Shown in pieces: positions 41,333-44,838 of a stretch of DNA of 44,838 nucleotides (its first letter is position 1; each line of letters starts with the position of its first letter). The translations under genes were made by a program, and so were the position numbers. Source of the DNA: Ilumatobacteraceae bacterium (GTDB taxonomy: Bacteria > Actinomycetota > Acidimicrobiia > Acidimicrobiales > Ilumatobacteraceae). The DNA is taken from contig JAHEKY010000015.1 of assembly GCA_024644465.1 (NCBI GenBank), positions 1 through 44,838 on the forward strand, written 5' to 3'. The notes below the pieces were generated by a model, which was not told where the DNA came from, made no database searches, and worked only from the letters and a program-made list of their open reading frames with translations.

Positions 41333-41361
41333 GCTGCACCGGGAGATCGTCGAGCAGCGCC

Positions 41362-41367
41362 TACAGT
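41362..41367 (+). promoter_or_regulatory. -10 box, leaderless type (membrane protein 41374-41910)
   Basis: TACAGT, 6 nt before GTG 41374. Confidence 0.5.
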
Positions 41368-41373
41368 GCCCCC

Positions 41374-43315
<1,942 letters not shown>

Positions 43316-43327
43316 AGCGGGTGCGGG

Positions 43328-44431
43328 TCAGCTCGCGAGGATCTGCTGGACGAGGCCGGCGATGAGGCGGGCCCGCTCGGGCATCGTGGCGGCGACGACG
43401 TGTTCGGTGTCGGCGTGCGCCCCGCCGCCGACCGCGCCGAGCCCGTCGAGCGTCGGGACACCGATCGCCGCGGTGAAGTTGCCATCGCTGCCGCCCCCGA
43501 CCGCGTAGCCGGCGATCCCCGGCGCAACTCGCTCGGCGAGCGGGAACAGCGTGGCGGACGCCGACTCGGGCATCGGCGGCCGGTTGATCGCGCCGCGCAC
43601 GTCGATCGTCGCCCCGTCGAGGCGCGCCGTCAGCGACGCCATCGCCTGTTCGACGCGGTCCTTCTCCGCCGCCGATTCGACGCGGACGTCGACCTTCAGC
43701 AGCGCCTGCGCCGGCACCGTGTTGTCCGCGGTGCCGGCGTGGGCGATCGTCGGCGTGACGGTCGTGCCGACCGCGGCGTCACCGAGCGCGCTGATCGCGA
43801 GGACCTGGTGGGACGCCTCGACGAGCGCGTTGATCCCCTTCTCGGGATCGAGCCCGGCGTGGCTCGCCCGGCCACCGACGACGACCTCGAACGTCCCGCA
43901 ACCCTTTCGGCCGGTCTTCAGCCCGCCGCCGTCCGCGGAAGGTTCGAGCACGAGCACCGCGCCGCAGGCGCGCGCCCGCTCCTCGATCAGGTCCCGCGAA
44001 TGGTGCGACCCGACTTCCTCGTCGGCGCTGAACAGCAGTTCCACGCCCGAGACGTCCTCCAGCGAGGCCAGGCCGTGAAGCGCCTGCACGATGCCGCCCA
44101 GCATGTCGAAGCAGCCGGGACCGGTGACGGTCCCGTCGCGGACGTCGAACGGGAGACGCTCCAGCGTGCCGATCGGGAAGACGGTGTCGTGATGGCCCAG
44201 CAACAGCACCTTCGGCTGTCCGCCGCCCGACCAGTGCACGTGCGGGCCGGCCGGGCTGTCGACGAGCGTCGCCGGGCGACCGAGGTGACGTTCGATCATC
44301 GCCGCCAGTGTGAGCGCCGACGCGCGCAGGGCCCCGAGGTCGAGCGACGGTGACTCGATCTCGACGAGCGTGCGCAGGTCGTCCAGCATCGCGTCGAGAT
44401 CGAAAGCCGATGCGTCCACGGTCGTCGTCAT
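43328..44431 (-). CDS. M20-family zinc metallopeptidase (carboxypeptidase G2-like)
   Basis: 367 residues. The metal-site motifs are GHHDTVFPIGT (H80, D82), GPGCFDMLGG (D109) and the catalytic FSADEEVGS near 135-142, where E138 is probably the base and E139 a ligand. The dimerisation domain (about 180-285) begins VVVGGRASHAGLDPEKG, and GGGSDGNFTA follows. Carboxypeptidase G2-like enzymes remove C-terminal residues such as glutamate from peptides or folates; the substrate is not certain. ATG 44431 has TAATAC 9 nt upstream as an imperfect -10 box. Palindrome copy 3 lies upstream. Confidence 0.92.
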   Translation of the reverse strand: MTTTVDASAFDLDAMLDDLRTLVEIESPSLDLGALRASALTLAAMIERHLGRPATLVDSPAGPHVHWSGGGQPKVLLLGHHDTVFPIGTLERLPFDVRDGTVTGPGCFDMLGGIVQALHGLASLEDVSGVELLFSADEEVGSHHSRDLIEERARACGAVLVLEPSADGGGLKTGRKGCGTFEVVVGGRASHAGLDPEKGINALVEASHQVLAISALGDAAVGTTVTPTIAHAGTADNTVPAQALLKVDVRVESAAEKDRVEQAMASLTARLDGATIDVRGAINRPPMPESASATLFPLAERVAPGIAGYAVGGGSDGNFTAAIGVPTLDGLGAVGGGAHADTEHVVAATMPERARLIAGLVQQILAS

Positions 44432-44468
44432 CGCCCCACCGTATTACCGATGCGCCACATTCCGGGGC

Positions 44469-44499
44469 GTGACATCTGGTGCCTGGCACCACATGTCAC
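44469..44499. repeat. 31-bp palindromic intergenic repeat, copy 3 of 3
   Basis: Arms GTGACATCTGGTGCC and GGCACCACATGTCAC flank T 44484, with one broken pair. It lies 4 bp after the stop of the upstream dehydrogenase and 37 bp before the M20 start, in the same transcription direction. It may end the dehydrogenase transcript. Confidence 0.87.
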
Positions 44500-44503
44500 A
44501 GCT

Positions 44504-44838
44504 CTAGATCGAGAAGCCGCCCAGCTTCACGTCGAGGTACTCGGCGATGCCCTCGTGGCCGCCCTCGCGTCCGAGCCCGGAGTCGCCCATGCCGCCGAAC
44601 GGCGCGGCGGCCGATGTCGGGTTGACATCGTTGATCCCGACGATGCCGAAGCGGAGCCCTTCGAACGTGCGCATCGCCGTCGAGAGATCCTTCGTGTACA
44701 CGTATGCGGCGAGGCCGTAGTTCGTGTCGTTCGCCATCGCGAGGACGTCGTCGCCGTCGCCGTACGTGATCACCGGCGCGACGGGGCCGAACGTCTCCTC
44801 GCGGCGGATCAGCATGTCGTCGGTGACATCGGTGACGA
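44504..44838 (-). CDS. C-terminus of a succinate-semialdehyde-type aldehyde dehydrogenase (partial)
   Basis: The frame is open to the right edge; 110 codons are visible. REETFGPVAPVITYGDGDD is the conserved ALDH loop. NDTNYGLAAYVYTKDL and the ending APFGGMGDSGLGREGG with the terminal EYLDVKLGGFSI are typical of GabD-like succinate-semialdehyde dehydrogenases. The catalytic Cys and Glu lie outside the window. The exact substrate is therefore a family-level guess. Confidence 0.85.
   Translation of the reverse strand, partial: VTDVTDDMLIRREETFGPVAPVITYGDGDDVLAMANDTNYGLAAYVYTKDLSTAMRTFEGLRFGIVGINDVNPTSAAAPFGGMGDSGLGREGGHEGIAEYLDVKLGGFSI

Noticed and set aside
41337-41339. GTG 41339 as start of the glycosyltransferase
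   Set aside because: It lies upstream of the predicted transcript start from TACCCT (41327-41332); GTG 41318 has ideal leaderless spacing.

Overview
This is a GC-rich, densely coded piece of an actinobacterial chromosome. The pafB/pafC pair, FbiD (coenzyme F420 synthesis), an F420-type luciferase-like oxidoreductase, a mycoredoxin-like thiol protein, PhoH with a PIN domain and many GTG starts all point to Actinobacteria. The mix of marine-type and heterotrophic genes resembles Acidimicrobiia such as Ilumatobacter; that class-level call is inference from gene content only. No tRNA, rRNA, CRISPR array, insertion sequence or prophage is visible.

Layout. 1-4.5 kb: the start of an unknown gene, a SigE-like ECF sigma factor coupled to a membrane protein, a VOC-fold protein, and a DGPF (YciI-like) protein coupled to an ECF42-type sigma factor. 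4.5-8.6 kb: a mycoredoxin-like protein, cystathionine beta-synthase and a cystathionine gamma-synthase/lyase (reverse transsulfuration), then an F420-type oxidoreductase. 8.6-12.2 kb: a membrane-anchored cupredoxin divergent from aioB-aioA, a putative arsenite oxidase. 12.2-15.2 kb: otsA-otsB (trehalose) convergent with rnhB. 15.2-18 kb: an unknown protein divergent from fbiD and a PIG-L deacetylase. 18-21.1 kb: an HU protein and a separate Lys/Ala/Pro-only basic protein, then phoH and a DEDDh exonuclease. 21.1-25.6 kb: pafC/pafB, a 3-hydroxyacyl-CoA dehydrogenase and a Tat-exported PhoD-type phosphatase. 25.6-30.4 kb: aldehyde dehydrogenase, pgi, pgl and a RarD-like permease. 30.4-31.1 kb: two small lipoproteins. 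31.2-36.5 kb: a complete branched-chain amino acid type ABC importer (livG-F-H-M and binding protein). 36.6-44.8 kb: a zinc metallopeptidase lipoprotein, an alpha/beta hydrolase with an L,D-transpeptidase, a family 2 glycosyltransferase, a small membrane protein, argG, an M20 peptidase and the end of a succinate-semialdehyde-type dehydrogenase.

The most notable signals are these. (i) The cupredoxin/aioBA block carries a perfect inverted repeat lying exactly midway between two divergent -10 boxes. (ii) An HU protein and an H1-like basic tail, fused in mycobacterial HupB, are here two adjacent reading frames. (iii) At least 15 genes have a TANNNT box 6-8 nt before the start codon, the signature of leaderless mRNAs. 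(iv) A 31-bp palindromic repeat occurs three times in intergenic gaps about 20 kb apart.

Genes are often translationally coupled through 4-bp ATGA or GTGA overlaps (yciI/ECF42, aioB/aioA, otsA/otsB, pafB/pafC, livG/livF). Several convergent pairs are separated by only 7-12 bp.
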